A stretch of 64,000 bases of DNA, from contig JAJPKN010000030.1 of NCBI GenBank assembly GCA_021323695.1, positions 22,959 to 86,958 on the forward strand, written 5' to 3'. A program made the translations under genes and the position numbers. The notes below the pieces were generated by a model. That model was not told the origin of the DNA. It searched no databases and was given only the letters and a program-made list of their open reading frames with translations. Shown here in pieces: positions 9,954 through 18,157 of this stretch. The stretch is from Actinomycetota bacterium (GTDB lineage Bacteria > Actinomycetota > Acidimicrobiia > Acidimicrobiales > Palsa-688). The first letter of the stretch is position 1; every line of letters begins with the position of its first letter.

Positions 9954-10817
9954 TCAGGCCTCCGTCCCGGGGGGCGTGGCGGAGACGTTGTCGATGAGCC
10001 GGGCACGCCCCAGCCGCCCAGCGATGAGCAACCTCACCTCGGCGGTGATGGTTGCGGGGGACGACAGGTCTTCGGGGCTGGCCACCTCGGCGTAGTCGAG
10101 CGCCAGGAGCGGCTCGCGCCCGGCAACGGCCCGCATGGCCGCCCTTACCTGAGCGGGGTCGGTGGCCCCTTCCTCTTCGATGGCGCGCTTGCCCGCCAAC
10201 AAGGCCCAGTAAAGCACGGGGGCGGCAGCGCGCTCGGGCGGGCTCAAATAGCGGTTGCGGCTGGACAGGGCCAGGCCGTCGGGTTCACGGACGGTCGGGC
10301 AGGCGACCACCACCACAGGCAGGGACAAGTCCGTCACCAGCCGGCGGACCACCAGCAGCTGCTGGTAGTCCTTTTCGCCGAAGTAGGCCGCACAGGGGCC
10401 GGCTATGGCGAACAGTTTGGTCACCACCGTGGCAACGCCATCGAAATGCCCGGGCCGGGACCGCCCCTCCAAAACAGAGCTCAGGCGCTCGACCCTCACG
10501 GTGGTGAGGGGCGGCACCGGGTACATGGCCTCCTGCGAGGGGGCGAACACCAAGTGCGCGCCCGCCTCCTCGGCCTGGGCGCAGTCCCCTTCCAGGTCCC
10601 GAGGGTAGGAGCCGAAGTCCTCGCCGGGGCCGAACTGGAGGGGGTTGACGAACACGCTGACCACGACGAAGTCGCAGTCGGCCGCGGCCCTCCGCACCAG
10701 CGAACGGTGGCCTGCGTGCAAGGCGCCCAAGGTGGGGACGAGGCCGGTGCGGCGGCCCTCTGAGCGGGCCTGGTCGAGCAAGGCGCGCACCTCTGCCGGT
10801 TCGTGGGCTACTTTCAT
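9954..10817 (-). CDS. panC: Pantothenate synthetase
   Basis: Joins pantoate and beta-alanine using ATP. 287 residues. Contains the nucleotidyl-transferase signature PTLGALHAGHRSLV (28-41, HxGH at 34-37), FGPGEDFGSYPRDL and the ALSSRNRYLSP loop, all typical of PanC. Starts four bases after the folK stop. The partners panB and panD are not in this window. Confidence 0.96.
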   Translation of the reverse strand: MKVAHEPAEVRALLDQARSEGRRTGLVPTLGALHAGHRSLVRRAAADCDFVVVSVFVNPLQFGPGEDFGSYPRDLEGDCAQAEEAGAHLVFAPSQEAMYPVPPLTTVRVERLSSVLEGRSRPGHFDGVATVVTKLFAIAGPCAAYFGEKDYQQLLVVRRLVTDLSLPVVVVACPTVREPDGLALSSRNRYLSPPERAAAPVLYWALLAGKRAIEEEGATDPAQVRAAMRAVAGREPLLALDYAEVASPEDLSSPATITAEVRLLIAGRLGRARLIDNVSATPPGTEA

Positions 10818-10821
10818 GGGG

Positions 10822-11289
10822 TCACCTGATGGTACCGGCGGGCGACACCCCGGCTGCCAGTCCGGGCGTGAGCCGGCCTCTCACGACCTCAGGCGCCAGG
10901 TCGGCCAACGGGACGAGCACGAAGCCCCGCTGCCACATGCGGGGGTGGGGCACCACCAGGTCGGGCTCCTCGACGCGCAGGTCGCCCACCAAAAGCACGT
11001 CCACGTCAAGGGTGCGCGGCCCCCAGCGGGTGCCTCGCTCCCGGCCCGCCTGGGCCTCAGCGGCCCGGGCTGCTTCCAGCAGCTGGCGGGGTGACGCCTC
11101 GGTGAGCAGCTCGGCGACCAGGTTCAAGTAACGCGGCTGGCCCGGCGGGCCACCCACGGGCTCGGTCTCGTAGACAGGCGAGACTGCGGTCACATCGGGC
11201 AAGCAGTCGAGCGCCTCCCGCAAGTAGCGCCACCGGTCGCCCAGGTTGCTCCCCAGGGAGAGGAACGCCCGGCGCGCCCGAGCCGTCAT
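10822..11289 (-). CDS. folK: 2-amino-4-hydroxy-6-hydroxymethyldihydropteridine diphosphokinase
   Basis: Transfers pyrophosphate from ATP to the pterin in folate synthesis. 155 residues from the ATG at 11289. The longer frame upstream is antisense noise across folB. The enzyme opens with FLSLGSNLGDRWRYLREAL, has the metal-binding RTLDVDVLL segment, and then PHPRMWQRGFVLVPLADLAPE. Its ATG overlaps the folB TGA in an ATGA junction, which implies translational coupling. Confidence 0.95.
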   Translation of the reverse strand: MTARARRAFLSLGSNLGDRWRYLREALDCLPDVTAVSPVYETEPVGGPPGQPRYLNLVAELLTEASPRQLLEAARAAEAQAGRERGTRWGPRTLDVDVLLVGDLRVEEPDLVVPHPRMWQRGFVLVPLADLAPEVVRGRLTPGLAAGVSPAGTIR

Positions 11290-11711
11290 GGCCGCTCGAT
11301 GTGCACCGCCACCGACGCGAACTGGGCAGCCAGGGGGGCGTGGGGTTTGCGCACCGTGACCAGCACCCGGGCGCCGGCACCGGCCAGGGCGAGCACCTGG
11401 TCGGCCACCTGTTCGGCCAGGCGCTCCAGTAACGAGACGGGCGGCCCCTCGATGACCCCCTTCACCACCTCGCACAGCGCTGCGTAGTCCACGGTGTCAC
11501 AGAGCCGGTCGCTGCGGCCGGCGGGCTGCAGGTCGGTGACAACAGCCAGGTCCACCTCGAACGGCTGGGGGCGCCGCCGCTCCTCCGGCAAGGCCCCGTG
11601 AGTGCCGAGGAAGCGCAGCCCTACCAGCTCGACCCGGTCTGCCCGGCGCGGGCCAAGAGAGCTGGCTGGCGGGCCGCCTTCGGGGCCGTCCGGCCCGGCC
11701 AGCTCAGGCAC
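11286..11711 (-). CDS. folB: Dihydroneopterin aldolase
   Basis: Converts dihydroneopterin to 6-hydroxymethyl-dihydropterin and glycolaldehyde. 141 residues, with about 25 extra at the N terminus. Homology starts at VELVGLRFLGTHGALPEER, and the catalytic-region Lys is in VTVRKPHAPL. The start overlaps the upstream phosphatase-like gene by 8 bases and the stop overlaps folK by 4. Confidence 0.93.
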   Translation of the reverse strand: MPELAGPDGPEGGPPASSLGPRRADRVELVGLRFLGTHGALPEERRRPQPFEVDLAVVTDLQPAGRSDRLCDTVDYAALCEVVKGVIEGPPVSLLERLAEQVADQVLALAGAGARVLVTVRKPHAPLAAQFASVAVHIERP

Positions 11712-12243
11712 CGGCGGCCGGGGCGGGTTGGCCGGGCTTGGGCAGGCCCGGGACCAGGGTCACCAGCTCCCGCCCGTCGCTGCCCATCTGGCGGCCGAAC
11801 AGCCTCTCCACGATGGCAATGGCCTGGGCGCCCTCGGGGACGAGCCCGCACCAGTGCAGGTACCCGGCCACCACACCCATCAGGCGGTCGTTCACCTCCT
11901 CTTGGTGCACCACCACCCGCTCGTCCCGCAACCAGGCCCGCAGCTGCCCGTAGAGGTCGGGGAGCACCACGCTGGGGTCGTCGTGGCTGGCAAAGGGGAC
12001 GTGCGACCACGAAAGGCCCTCCTCCTCGTAGGCGTACAGGTTGTGGGGGGAAGGCAGAAGGGAGACCACCCGGTTGAACCCCTGAGCTTTCAGCCAGAGG
12101 ATCTCCTCGCGCCGGCGTACCTTGCGGTGGTTGCGGGCGTGGCCCCCGGGCCGCTCGCAGGCGGCCAGCTTGTCTTTGATGACCCAGGTGAAGTACCGAG
12201 GCTTGATGCCCGCCGCCCACCGGCCGCGCAGATTGGCCGTCAC
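11704..12243 (-). CDS. Dual-specificity-phosphatase-like protein lacking the catalytic Cys
   Basis: 179 residues. The layout looks like a small cysteine phosphatase: FTWVIKDKLAACERPG at the start, then EEILWLKAQGFNRVVSLL, then a loop with Asp (FASHDD, 85-90), then VVVHQEEVNDR (110-120) and a helix LMGVVAGYL. The last motif lines up with HCxxGxxR of cysteine phosphatases, but Cys is Gln114 and Gly is Val117, while His113 and Arg120 remain. It is therefore probably a pseudophosphatase. Its ATG overlaps the folP stop (ATGA) and its end overlaps folB, so it is an integral gene of the folate operon. Its role is unknown. The fold assignment is by eye. Confidence 0.75.
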   Translation of the reverse strand: MTANLRGRWAAGIKPRYFTWVIKDKLAACERPGGHARNHRKVRRREEILWLKAQGFNRVVSLLPSPHNLYAYEEEGLSWSHVPFASHDDPSVVLPDLYGQLRAWLRDERVVVHQEEVNDRLMGVVAGYLHWCGLVPEGAQAIAIVERLFGRQMGSDGRELVTLVPGLPKPGQPAPAAGA

Positions 12244-13037
12244 CTGGCGCCCACCAGCTTGGCTGCGTCCACCGTTGGCCCCACGTCATGGACGCGCACG
12301 ACCTCCACGCCGCAGGACATGGCCCACACCGCGCCCGCCAGCGAACCCTCCAGGCGGTCCTGCACCGGTGCCGGCTCGTCTTCGCGACCCGAGGCGAGCA
12401 CGCCGGTGAAACGCTTGCGGGATATGCCGACCAGCACCGGCCACCCCACCGCGGCCACCAGTTCGGGCAAGCGGGCCAACAGCACCAAGTTGTGGGCAGT
12501 GGTCTTGGCGAAGCCGAAGCCGGGGTCAACCCAGATCTCTTCGACCCCAGCTTCCGCCGCCTGGCCGGCACGGGCCACCAGGAAGTCGCGCACCTCAGCA
12601 AAGACGTCGTCGTAGCGGGCCAGCGACATCATGGTGGCCGGCTCGCCCCGCATGTGCATGGCGACCCAGCCGGCACCCGAGGCGGCCGCCAGCGGCCACA
12701 GCGAGGCCGATATGTCGTTGATGATGGTCGCCCCCGCCTCCAACGCGGCTTCGGCCACCGGCCACTTCCTCGTGTCTATGGATATCCTGGCCCTCCCGCC
12801 CAGGCACTGGGCCAGTGCCCTCGTCACCCCGACCACGCGGCGTAGCTCTTCGCGGACCGGGACGGGCTGTGCCCCGGGCCGGGTCGACTCCCCCCCTACG
12901 TCGACGATGTCCGCCCCTTGGGCCACCATGGCCAGCCCGTGCGCCACTGCCTCGTCGGGGCCCGCCCAGCGGCCGCCGTCATAGAACGAGTCCGGGGTGA
13001 CGTTGAGCACACCCATCACAAGGGTCATCGCGCCCAC
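12240..13037 (-). CDS. folP: Dihydropteroate synthase
   Basis: Condenses hydroxymethyl-dihydropterin diphosphate with p-aminobenzoate; the sulfonamide target. 265 residues. Family signatures are VMGVLNVTPDSFYDGG (7-22), DIVDVGGESTRPGA (about 44-57), and WVDPGFGFAKT. The ATG three codons into the frame (MTLVMG) is an equally good start. Lies 80 bases downstream of folE, in the same direction. Confidence 0.96.
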   Translation of the reverse strand: MGAMTLVMGVLNVTPDSFYDGGRWAGPDEAVAHGLAMVAQGADIVDVGGESTRPGAQPVPVREELRRVVGVTRALAQCLGGRARISIDTRKWPVAEAALEAGATIINDISASLWPLAAASGAGWVAMHMRGEPATMMSLARYDDVFAEVRDFLVARAGQAAEAGVEEIWVDPGFGFAKTTAHNLVLLARLPELVAAVGWPVLVGISRKRFTGVLASGREDEPAPVQDRLEGSLAGAVWAMSCGVEVVRVHDVGPTVDAAKLVGAR

Positions 13038-13117
13038 CAGCCTACCGGCAGGCGCCCGCTCGTCCCCGGGCGCTGGCAGCCCGCTGCCGGCCGGCCCTCG
13101 CGCCCCCGTGCTGGTGC

Positions 13118-13705
13118 CTAGCTACGGGGGCTGTGGACCAAGCCCATCACCTCGGCCCGGGCCGCCGGGCTGGTGAGGAACTGGCCGCGCACTGCGGAAG
13201 TCACCGTGACGGTCCCCGGCTTGTGCACCCCCCGCATGGACATGCACAGGTGCTCGGCCTCGACCACGACGACCACACCCCTTGGGTCGAGCTGCTTCAC
13301 CAACGTGTCCGCCACCTGGGAGGTGAGGCGCTCTTGGACTTGCGGCCTGCGGGCGTAGCCCTCCACCAGGCGAGCGAGCTTGGACAAGCCGGTGACACGG
13401 CCGTCCTCGCCCGGTATGTAAGCCACGTGAGCCTTGCCCACCCAGGGCAACAGGTGGTGCTCGCACATGCTGTAAAGGGGGATGTCCCGGACCAAGACGA
13501 GCTCTTCATGGTCGGCCTCGAAGGTGGCGGTCAGGTGCCGGCCCGGGTCTTCATGAAGGCCGGAGAAGATCTCGGCGTACATGCGGGCGACCCGGCGGGG
13601 GGTGGCCTTCAAGCCTTCACGGTCAGGGTCTTCGCCCACTGCCACCAAGATCTCGCGCACTGCAGCCGCGATCCGGTCAATGTCGGGGCCCTGGGCAGAC
13701 GGCAC
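13118..13705 (-). CDS. folE: GTP cyclohydrolase I
   Basis: First enzyme of folate synthesis: makes dihydroneopterin triphosphate from GTP. 195 residues. Zinc ligands C81, H84 (in CEHHLLPW) and C154 (HLCMSMRGV) are all present, with the phosphate-binding [19 protein letters not shown]. Heads the fol run. Mycobacteria carry ftsH between hpt and folE; here only 83 bases separate the two genes. Confidence 0.97.
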   Translation of the reverse strand: MPSAQGPDIDRIAAAVREILVAVGEDPDREGLKATPRRVARMYAEIFSGLHEDPGRHLTATFEADHEELVLVRDIPLYSMCEHHLLPWVGKAHVAYIPGEDGRVTGLSKLARLVEGYARRPQVQERLTSQVADTLVKQLDPRGVVVVVEAEHLCMSMRGVHKPGTVTVTSAVRGQFLTSPAARAEVMGLVHSPRS

Positions 13706-13788
13706 GGTGCCACCTTAGTGGTTGCCCACGCTCAGGCCGCCACGGGGAAGCCCGCTCTCCTCCCGCCAGCCTGACAGACAGGGCAGCC

Positions 13789-14307
13789 CTACGACGGCGC
13801 CCGGTAGCGGCGGACGCAGCGAAGGTTGCGGTAGCGCTCACCGATGTCCAGCCCGTAACCGACAACGAAGTCGCGGGGTATCTCGAAGCCGACATAGGCG
13901 AGCTCGGGCACCGGGGGCTGGAAGCCCTCCTTCACCAACAGCGCGCAGACGCTCAGCGTGGCCGGGTGCCGGGCGGCCAGGTTGCGCAGCAGGAAGGCGA
14001 GCGTCAGGCCGGAGTCGATGATGTCCTCCACCACCAGGACATGGCGGCCGGTCAGGTCGCTGTCGAGGTCCTTGACGATGCGGACCACGCCACTGGTCGT
14101 CGTAGAGCTCCCGTAGGAGGCCACGGCCATGAAGTCGAACTCGACCGGCAGGTCGATGGCCCTCGCCAGGTCGCTCATGAACACGAACGCGCCCTTGAGC
14201 ACCCCGACCAGCAAGGGCGGCCGGCCTGCGTAGTCAGCGGTGATCCGGGCGCCCAGCTCGGCCACCTTCCGGAGGATGTCGTCCTCTGAGACGACTATGT
14301 CCCCCAT
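13789..14307 (-). CDS. hpt: Hypoxanthine phosphoribosyltransferase
   Basis: Salvages hypoxanthine or guanine with PRPP. The PRPP-binding signature VLVVEDIIDSGLTL and the loop LVGVLKGAFVFMSDLARA are clear. The frame is open back to a TTG overlapping the tilS stop, but conserved sequence begins only at IVVSEDDILRKVAELG. I placed the start at the last ATG before that (14307). Five more in-frame ATGs lie 15-57 bases upstream (14322 to 14364) in a tandem repeat described separately, so the exact start is open. This form has 172 residues, close to the family norm. Confidence 0.92.
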   Translation of the reverse strand: MGDIVVSEDDILRKVAELGARITADYAGRPPLLVGVLKGAFVFMSDLARAIDLPVEFDFMAVASYGSSTTTSGVVRIVKDLDSDLTGRHVLVVEDIIDSGLTLAFLLRNLAARHPATLSVCALLVKEGFQPPVPELAYVGFEIPRDFVVGYGLDIGERYRNLRCVRRYRAPS

Positions 14308-14371
14308 GTTGGGGTCCCCCATCATGTCCCCCATGTTGGGGCCCTCCATGTTGGCGCCCTCCATGTTGGGG
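14301..14371 (-). repeat. Tandem repeat of Shine-Dalgarno plus ATG modules at the hpt start
   Basis: On the minus strand the unit CCAACATGGAGGGC recurs, then changes to CCAACATGGGGGAC. Six in-frame ATGs fall at 14364, 14349, 14334, 14325, 14322 and 14307. GGAGGG stands seven bases before the second and third ATGs, and GGGGGA seven bases before the last. Each copy thus carries a usable ribosome-binding site for the next start codon. The translated repeat reads NMEGANMEGPNMGD and so on. Confidence 0.8.
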
Positions 14372-14415
14372 CGGCCCAGGGTGTAGGCCACCGTGCCAGG
14401 GCTGCTGGCGTCGGG

Positions 14416-14446
14416 GCCGCCCAGGCCAGGGCCGCCCAGGCCAGGC
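14416..14446. repeat. 15-bp tandem repeat between tilS and hpt
   Basis: Two adjacent copies of a CCGCCCAGGCCAGGG-like unit in the 207 to 263-base interval between the tilS stop and the likely hpt start. The interval has an open frame giving Gly/Pro-rich low-complexity sequence and no recognisable domain. Confidence 0.6.
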
Positions 14447-14570
14447 GCTGGCTCGGGCAGTACGGCTTCGGCGCGGTCGGGGAGAGCCACCTCTGGCCAA
14501 CCTACCAGGCCGGGGGCAAGCGGCCCGCCCATGGCACCGTGCCCACGCGCAGGCCGAGGGTTGGCGGGGC

Positions 14571-15551
14571 TCAAGCCGAGGGGTCGACCTTCAACTTCCC
14601 CGCCGAGCGGCTGACCCGCCGGCCACCGGTGAGCTGGCAGGCCACGGCCCGGCCGCTCACCACCTCCCAGACCCTGGCGACCTCGGCCGCGGACGGGGCG
14701 TAGCGCTCCGGGCCTCGCCGCAACCAGGCCCGCAGCGCCCTGCGGGCCAGGGGCGCGGGCGCGGACCTCAGCTCCCGCACGTCGGTAGGGTCGAGCTGCT
14801 CGGCCAGGCAGGAGAGCAGGTCGGCATCCTCGGCCAGCAAGCTCGCCGTCCGGGCGAGCAGCGGTACCGGATCCCGCTCGGCCACCTGCGCGAGCAAGGG
14901 GAGCACCTCGTAGCGGAGGCGGTTGCGCCGGAAACGAAGGTCGTGGTTGGAGGCATCGTCCACCACGGGCAAGCCGAGGCTGGCGACCAGCGCGGCCGTC
15001 TCCCGGCGCCGCAGGGCCAGGATGGGCCGTTGGACGCGTCGGCGGCCACCCCCCTGGGGGCGCATCCCGGCCAAGCCGTCCAGCCCGGCCCCCCGCAGCA
15101 AGTTGAGCAACACCGTCTCGGCCTGGTCGTCGGCAGTGTGCCCGACCAGCACCCCCTCGGGCAGCACCTCATAGCGGGCGGAGCGGGCGCGCGCCTCTAG
15201 GTCACGGCCCGGCCGGACCCGTACTGCCCGGTCCTCGTAGGTGGTGCCCAGCTGGTCAGCCGCAGCCTTCACCACCGCTGCCTCCTCGTCGCTGTCGGGG
15301 CGCAAGCCGTGGTCGACGTGCAGCGCGTGCGCCCGGCAACCGGCGGCCACGGCCAGGGCCAACATGGCCAGGGAGTCGGCACCCCCGGAGACGGCGCACA
15401 CCACCGGCTGGCCGGCGGGGGGGAAACGGCTACGGCCGAGCAGGTCGCCCACCAGGGACGGCCACCGCCGCTGGCCCGGCCCCGGGTGCCAGCTCCAGCG
15501 GCACGCCTGGGCCATGAGGTCCATGAGGCGCACTTTACCCACGTGGGGCAA
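14571..15551 (-). CDS. tilS: tRNA(Ile)-lysidine synthetase
   Basis: Modifies C34 of the minor tRNA-Ile to lysidine so that it reads AUA. 326 residues. The PP-loop ATP-binding motif SGGADS (55-60) is present, with VDHGLRPDSDEEA and GHTADDQAETVLLNLLRGAGLDGLAGM typical of TilS. The first ATG is listed; ATGs at residues 10 and 13 are also possible. Upstream of hpt, as in other actinobacteria. Confidence 0.94.
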   Translation of the reverse strand: MPHVGKVRLMDLMAQACRWSWHPGPGQRRWPSLVGDLLGRSRFPPAGQPVVCAVSGGADSLAMLALAVAAGCRAHALHVDHGLRPDSDEEAAVVKAAADQLGTTYEDRAVRVRPGRDLEARARSARYEVLPEGVLVGHTADDQAETVLLNLLRGAGLDGLAGMRPQGGGRRRVQRPILALRRRETAALVASLGLPVVDDASNHDLRFRRNRLRYEVLPLLAQVAERDPVPLLARTASLLAEDADLLSCLAEQLDPTDVRELRSAPAPLARRALRAWLRRGPERYAPSAAEVARVWEVVSGRAVACQLTGGRRVSRSAGKLKVDPSA

Positions 15552-15633
15552 AAGCCACCGGCGCCGCCCAGCGCTCCCTCGGACTAGCCCGGCCTGGCCC
15601 GGCCGCTACCGCCTCCCGGCCCGGCCGCCGTCG

Positions 15634-16746
15634 TCAAGCGCCCGCTACGAGCCCCTGGGCCCGCGCCAGCCAGCGGGAAGGGTCGCGGATCTCGGCCAAG
15701 CTCGGCAACCAATCGGGGCCTTGCCAGATGCGGTCGAACAGCGCCCGGCCGCCGGCCCGTTCGACCGCCTCCACGAAGCGCTCACCCTGCTCGTACTGCC
15801 TCAACTTGGCGTCCAAGCCGACCAGGGAGCTCACCACCTTGGCCAGCCCGTGGGGCTGGCGCCGGGCTCGCAGGACGCTGGCGAAACGACCCGCCTGCGG
15901 GACCCGCCCAGCGGCGGCCCGGTTCATCACGATGTCCCCGTGGCCTTCGAGCAGGCTCATGAACCCACCGACCCGCTCGAGCGCCTCGCGTTGCTCGGGA
16001 GAAGCCAGGAGGGCCACCAGGCCACCTTCGTCGAAGGGGTTACGGCCGGCGCGGGCCTCGGCCGCCGCCCGCTTCAGAGCCTCCACGAAGCGCCGGGGGT
16101 CGGGGGCCATATCGGACAGCACCGACTCGACCAGGCCCAGGAAATGGGCGCGCGCCCAGGGCACGCCGGTGAACTGGGCCCGGTGCGTGACCTCATGGAG
16201 CGCCAGCCAGAGGCGGAACTGGCGGGGTGGGAAACCGTAGCGGTCCTCCAGTTCGATGATGTTCGGCCCCACGTAGTAGACGATGTCCTGGTCCTCGGGA
16301 CGGTCGTCCTCCACGAGCAGCTGGTCGTACTGCCCCAGCACCCGGGTGGACATCCACCCGAGCACCAGGCCGACCTGCGCCCCGTTCAGCTGGCGGCTCA
16401 CCCGCAACGGCAGCCGCAGGGGTACCGAGCCGATGCTGGGAGCGGGCCTTTCCAGCGCGGACTCCAACTTCTCGGTCAAAGGTCGCAACAGCCGCTGGAA
16501 AGACACGATGTTGGCGGCCACCCAACCCGGCCGGTCGGTCACCCGGGCCCGGGCCGGGCCGGCCTGGGAGCGGATGCCGGTCTCGTTTTCCACCAAGGAC
16601 TCGGCTTCGGCGGTCAGCTCGGCGAAGTCCTCCTCGAGCACCGCCACCCGTCCCGGCGGCACCCAGGGCTGGCGGGCAGCGATGCGGGTAGCGACGCGCT
16701 CTGCCACCTCCCAGGAGACCAGCCCCCCGGAGGGCACGCTCAGCAC
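15634..16746 (-). CDS. Zinc-dependent metalloprotease-like protein, DUF2342
   Basis: 370 residues. Family-typical zinc motif HEVTH (H184, E185, H188) followed by MSLLEGHGDIVMN. This is the family annotated in some genomes as F420-biosynthesis-associated hydrolase, although no F420 gene lies here. The mycobacterial homologue (Rv3626c) also sits next to tilS, so position supports the assignment. Substrate unknown. No signal peptide is seen, so it is probably cytoplasmic. 82 bases upstream of tilS. Confidence 0.9.
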   Translation of the reverse strand: MLSVPSGGLVSWEVAERVATRIAARQPWVPPGRVAVLEEDFAELTAEAESLVENETGIRSQAGPARARVTDRPGWVAANIVSFQRLLRPLTEKLESALERPAPSIGSVPLRLPLRVSRQLNGAQVGLVLGWMSTRVLGQYDQLLVEDDRPEDQDIVYYVGPNIIELEDRYGFPPRQFRLWLALHEVTHRAQFTGVPWARAHFLGLVESVLSDMAPDPRRFVEALKRAAAEARAGRNPFDEGGLVALLASPEQREALERVGGFMSLLEGHGDIVMNRAAAGRVPQAGRFASVLRARRQPHGLAKVVSSLVGLDAKLRQYEQGERFVEAVERAGGRALFDRIWQGPDWLPSLAEIRDPSRWLARAQGLVAGA

Positions 16747-16807
16747 CGGCGCGCTCGGGACGCCATCGGCGTGCTCAGCCGGCCGGCGGGGGCACTGGCA
16801 ACTGGCC

Positions 16808-16996
16808 CTAAGCGATCTTCTTGCCCCGTGTCCGTGGCACGGCCACGGGCTCGTGCTGGAAGCAGTACTTGCCGTTGTTGTAGATGGACAACTTCGTGTT
16901 GCAGCCAGGGTGGCGACAGGTACGGCCCCTCCCGAACGCCTTGGACGGCCTTTCGCCGCCGCTCAAGCTGTACCCTCCTAGTGACCGTTCGCTCAT
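16808..16996 (-). CDS. Small Cys/His protein, probable zinc binder
   Basis: 62 residues from MSERSLGG; an ATG four codons upstream (17008) is the alternative. The core CRHPGCNTKLSIYNNGKYCF followed by QH gives a C-x4-C...C-x2-H arrangement that should hold one metal. A basic tail ends in RTRGKKIA. It lies downstream of the anti-sigma gene and may be cotranscribed with the thiol-stress sigma pair, but I do not recognise a named family. Confidence 0.7.
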   Translation of the reverse strand: MSERSLGGYSLSGGERPSKAFGRGRTCRHPGCNTKLSIYNNGKYCFQHEPVAVPRTRGKKIA

Positions 16997-17071
16997 GATC
17001 ATCACCAACGTTCGTCAGGACTAGACCGTTCTCAGGCAAATAGCTACGTACCCCCAAGCTCCCCTCGGTGC

Positions 17072-17431
17072 TCAAGTGCTGGCGCCCTCCGCCCTGAGGG
17101 CCTCGGCGACACGCTCTCGCAGCGAAGCCGGGACCTGCTCCTGGCACTTGCGGGCGATCACCGACTTCAGCTCGGCCTCGAAACCGAACGCCTCGAAGCA
17201 CGGGCCGCAGTCGTCCAGGTGCTGCTGTACCCGGGCTCTCTTGTCCGGCGTCAGCTCCCCGTCGAGGTACGTGTACAGCGTCGCAAGGGCCTCCTGGCAC
17301 GGTTCGTAGGCCACCCCCTGCGCCTCGCTCCCGCCGGGCTCCCGGCCGGCACCTGCGGGCAACCCCTCCCGACGGTCCTGCCCTGGCTGGCCACCTGCTC
17401 GAACTGAAGCTGGCTGTTGGTCTTCGTCCAT
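17072..17431 (-). CDS. rsrA: Zinc-containing anti-sigma factor, RsrA/RshA type
   Basis: Binds and holds the SigR/SigH-type sigma factor until thiol oxidation releases it. 119 residues from MDEDQQPAS. The longer frame upstream overlaps the sigma gene end and is not homologous. The zinc site is C45 with H71-x3-C75-x2-C78 (HLDDCGPC), the ZAS signature. The first ~40 residues form a low-complexity Gly/Arg/Gln-rich extension not normal for the family. It starts 43 bases after the sigma stop codon. Confidence 0.88.
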   Translation of the reverse strand: MDEDQQPASVRAGGQPGQDRREGLPAGAGREPGGSEAQGVAYEPCQEALATLYTYLDGELTPDKRARVQQHLDDCGPCFEAFGFEAELKSVIARKCQEQVPASLRERVAEALRAEGAST

Positions 17432-17474
17432 AACTTCTCGCTCGTCGCACCCGGACTGTCTGCTACGTCCCCAC

Positions 17475-18053
17475 CTAGGTGGCGACGTCGGCTGGGGTGG
17501 ACAGGTGCCGTTCCTCAGCAAGACTGTGCAACGCTTTTTGGAGCGCCCTTCTTCCCCGGTGGAGCCTGCTCATGACCGTGCCTATGGGCACCCCCACTAT
17601 GTCGGCGATCTCGCGATAGGAAAAACCCTCCACGTCGGCCAGCAGCACGGCCAGGCGGAACGCTTCGGGCAGTGACTCGACGGCGGCCTTCACGTCGGCG
17701 TCCGTGAAGCGTTCCAGCACCAGGTCCTCTGGGCTCCGGCCGGCCTGGGCCGCCTCCAGGCCCCCCAGGCGGTGGTAGAGGTAGAGGTCCTCGACATCTT
17801 CCAGTTCGGTCTCGGCTGGCCGGCGGCGGCGGGCGCGGTAGTTGTTGATGAAGGTGTTGGTCAGGATCTTGTACAACCAGGACTTCAGGTTGGTGCCCTC
17901 CTCGAAGGTGCCGAAAGCCCGGTAGGCCTTGAGGTAGGTCTCCTGGACCAGGTCCTCGGCATCGGCCGGGTTGCGGGTCATGCGGAGGGCCGCTCCGTAC
18001 AGGGAGCCCATGTAGCCCATGGCCAGCTCCTCGAAACGCTCCCTGTCGGCCAT
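17475..18053 (-). CDS. sigR: ECF RNA polymerase sigma factor, SigR/SigH type
   Basis: 192 residues. Region 2 includes [17 protein letters not shown] (31-47) and the -10 recognition stretch [18 protein letters not shown]. Region 4 has the helix-turn-helix [28 protein letters not shown]. Together with the ZAS anti-sigma downstream, this fits the disulfide-stress sigma factor of actinobacteria. I looked for its own GGAAT-N18-GTT promoter in the 100 bases upstream and did not see one. Confidence 0.92.
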   Translation of the reverse strand: MADRERFEELAMGYMGSLYGAALRMTRNPADAEDLVQETYLKAYRAFGTFEEGTNLKSWLYKILTNTFINNYRARRRRPAETELEDVEDLYLYHRLGGLEAAQAGRSPEDLVLERFTDADVKAAVESLPEAFRLAVLLADVEGFSYREIADIVGVPIGTVMSRLHRGRRALQKALHSLAEERHLSTPADVAT

Positions 18054-18157
18054 GACTAGAACCCTAGAGCCCGCGCCGGCCGGGTGCAGGCTGAATTCAG
18101 CAAGGCTTCAGGTACGCTGGCCCGCTCTGGGCCGGGCCCGCGCCGCCCTTCTGCCAC

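Noticed and set aside
18054..18157. Autoregulatory SigR promoter upstream of the sigma gene
   Set aside because: I looked for GGAAT and GTT at the right spacing and did not find them; only a TGAATTCA palindrome is present.
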